DNA from: Candidatus Zambryskiibacteriota bacterium
GTDB lineage: Bacteria; Patescibacteriota; Minisyncoccia; Phycocordibacterales; WO2-35-19
NCBI GenBank assembly: GCA_016932555.1
Contig: JAFGCQ010000030.1
Span: 1 to 32,142 of the forward strand
Direction: 5' to 3'
DNA length: 32,142 nt
The notes under the pieces are model-generated. The model made no database searches. It was not told the DNA's origin and worked only from the letters and a program-made list of their open reading frames with translations. Of this stretch, positions 31,689-32,142 are shown in pieces (position 1 is the first letter of the stretch; every line of letters starts with the position of its first letter). Both the position numbers and the translations under genes were made by a program.

Positions 31689-32054
31689 TTATCGCCTTCC
31701 AAACTTAATTAAATTTTTGATTTTAGCACCACCGCGGCGGATCAGATCTAGAGTTTTTTTCCTTTTGGATGTTAATTTGCGCACTATATCATCTTTAACT
31801 TTATCAATAGAAGCATAAAGATCTTCAGTTTCCGCACTGGTATAATATTCTTTACCTCTAGCTCGCAATTTGATTTCTGCTCTAAATATATCTCCAGATT
31901 TGTGATGCTGAGTGGTTTTACCAACTTCTACGTCAACTATCACATCTTCCATTTCATCGTAAAATTTTTCCAGCACTTCCAGTTTTTTTTCAATATAATC
32001 TAAAATGGCTGGGGTTAATGATATTTCCGTAGCTTTTGTATTTATTTTTATCAT
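31689..32054 (-). CDS. hpf: Ribosome hibernation-promoting factor (HPF/RaiA family)
   Basis: 121 residues, short type: MIKINTKATEISLTPAILDYIEKKLEVLEKF then VIVDVEVGKTTQHHKSGDIFRAEIKLRARGKEYYTSAETEDLYASIDKVKDDIVRKL, the beta-alpha-beta-beta-beta-alpha fold that binds the 30S decoding site. A basic tail (LTSKRKKTLDLIRRGG) follows instead of the long-form dimerisation domain. It blocks translation in resting cells. Starts 2 nt after the stop of the truncated gene at the window edge. Confidence 0.92.
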   Translation of the reverse strand: MIKINTKATEISLTPAILDYIEKKLEVLEKFYDEMEDVIVDVEVGKTTQHHKSGDIFRAEIKLRARGKEYYTSAETEDLYASIDKVKDDIVRKLTSKRKKTLDLIRRGGAKIKNLIKFGRR

Positions 32055-32056
32055 AG

Positions 32057-32142
32057 TTAATTAAATATATTAATTAAATAATTATTAATAGTGCGCTGGT
32101 CTAGATCATAAAAATATTGGTCATCCTCATTAAGTCGTTTGG
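32057..32142 (-). CDS. C-terminal fragment of an unidentified protein
   Basis: Frame open from the window edge to TAA at 32057-32059 encodes KRLNEDDQYFYDLDQ then RTINNYLINIFN. Polar, no motif recognised. Two nt before hpf, hence probably co-transcribed. Confidence 0.5.
   Translation of the reverse strand, partial: KRLNEDDQYFYDLDQRTINNYLINIFN

Noticed and set aside
31670-31692. Bidirectional terminator between fmt and hpf
   Set aside because: The 8-bp hairpin is real but neither side has a proper T-run; noted under fmt rather than called.

Overview
The window looks like part of a chromosome from an ultra-small Candidate Phyla Radiation (Patescibacteria) bacterium, probably in or near the Parcubacteria. 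The evidence is A/T-rich DNA, short gaps and overlapping stop/start codons, compact versions of core proteins (TruB without a PUA domain, a 413-aa ProRS, a 217-aa HolB, a MurF-like ligase without its first domain), a class I lysyl-tRNA synthetase, and almost no Shine-Dalgarno motifs. TGA is used as an ordinary stop (for example tgt and murL), so this is not a UGA-recoding lineage. The subgroup cannot be fixed from the sequence alone.

Layout. 1-210 is the end of a small membrane protein. 203-2715 (minus) is FKBP-tgt-truB. 2792-3574 (plus) is a LOG-family protein, followed by tRNA-Ala(GGC) on the minus strand. 3692-4677 holds two divergent orphan genes, each with its own strong promoter, a clear Shine-Dalgarno sequence and a near-perfect hairpin. 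4682-7438 (minus) is a HerA/VirB4-type ATPase. 7494-7740 is a candidate structured RNA on the minus strand that ends in a large terminator. 7859-7930 is tRNA-Glu(CTC).

The most distinctive locus is 8115-10825 (minus): two translationally coupled genes that I read as murL and murD2. Together they form the alternative route for putting D-glutamate into peptidoglycan, in which L-Glu is ligated first and then epimerised, bypassing glutamate racemase and classical MurD. Base composition differs from the neighbours, an inverted tRNA-Glu fragment lies on one side, and 1.2 kb of gene debris and repeats (10826-12098) lies on the other. This suggests horizontal acquisition.

12099-28165 (minus) is a cell-envelope and growth supercluster: mreB2-holB-frr-rseP; a frameshifted PaaX-like regulator on the plus strand flanked by direct copies of a palindromic operator; proS-mreB-mreC-mreD-mrdA-murF-like-greA-lysS; then mraZ-rsmH-ftsL-ftsI. 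The mraZ promoter carries four MraZ-type boxes with 10-bp periodicity and two adjoining DnaA boxes. Elongation (MreBCD/PBP2), division (FtsL/FtsI) and precursor synthesis (MurD2/MurL/MurF-like) therefore lie close together. 28242-31673 (plus) is a motor-dead PriA followed by def-fmt. 31689-32142 (minus) is a ribosome hibernation factor and the tail of one more gene.

Several promoters place the -10 box 6-7 nt before the start codon (proS, mreB2, the PaaX-like gene), predicting leaderless mRNAs. Nothing here is a CRISPR array or an intact mobile element.
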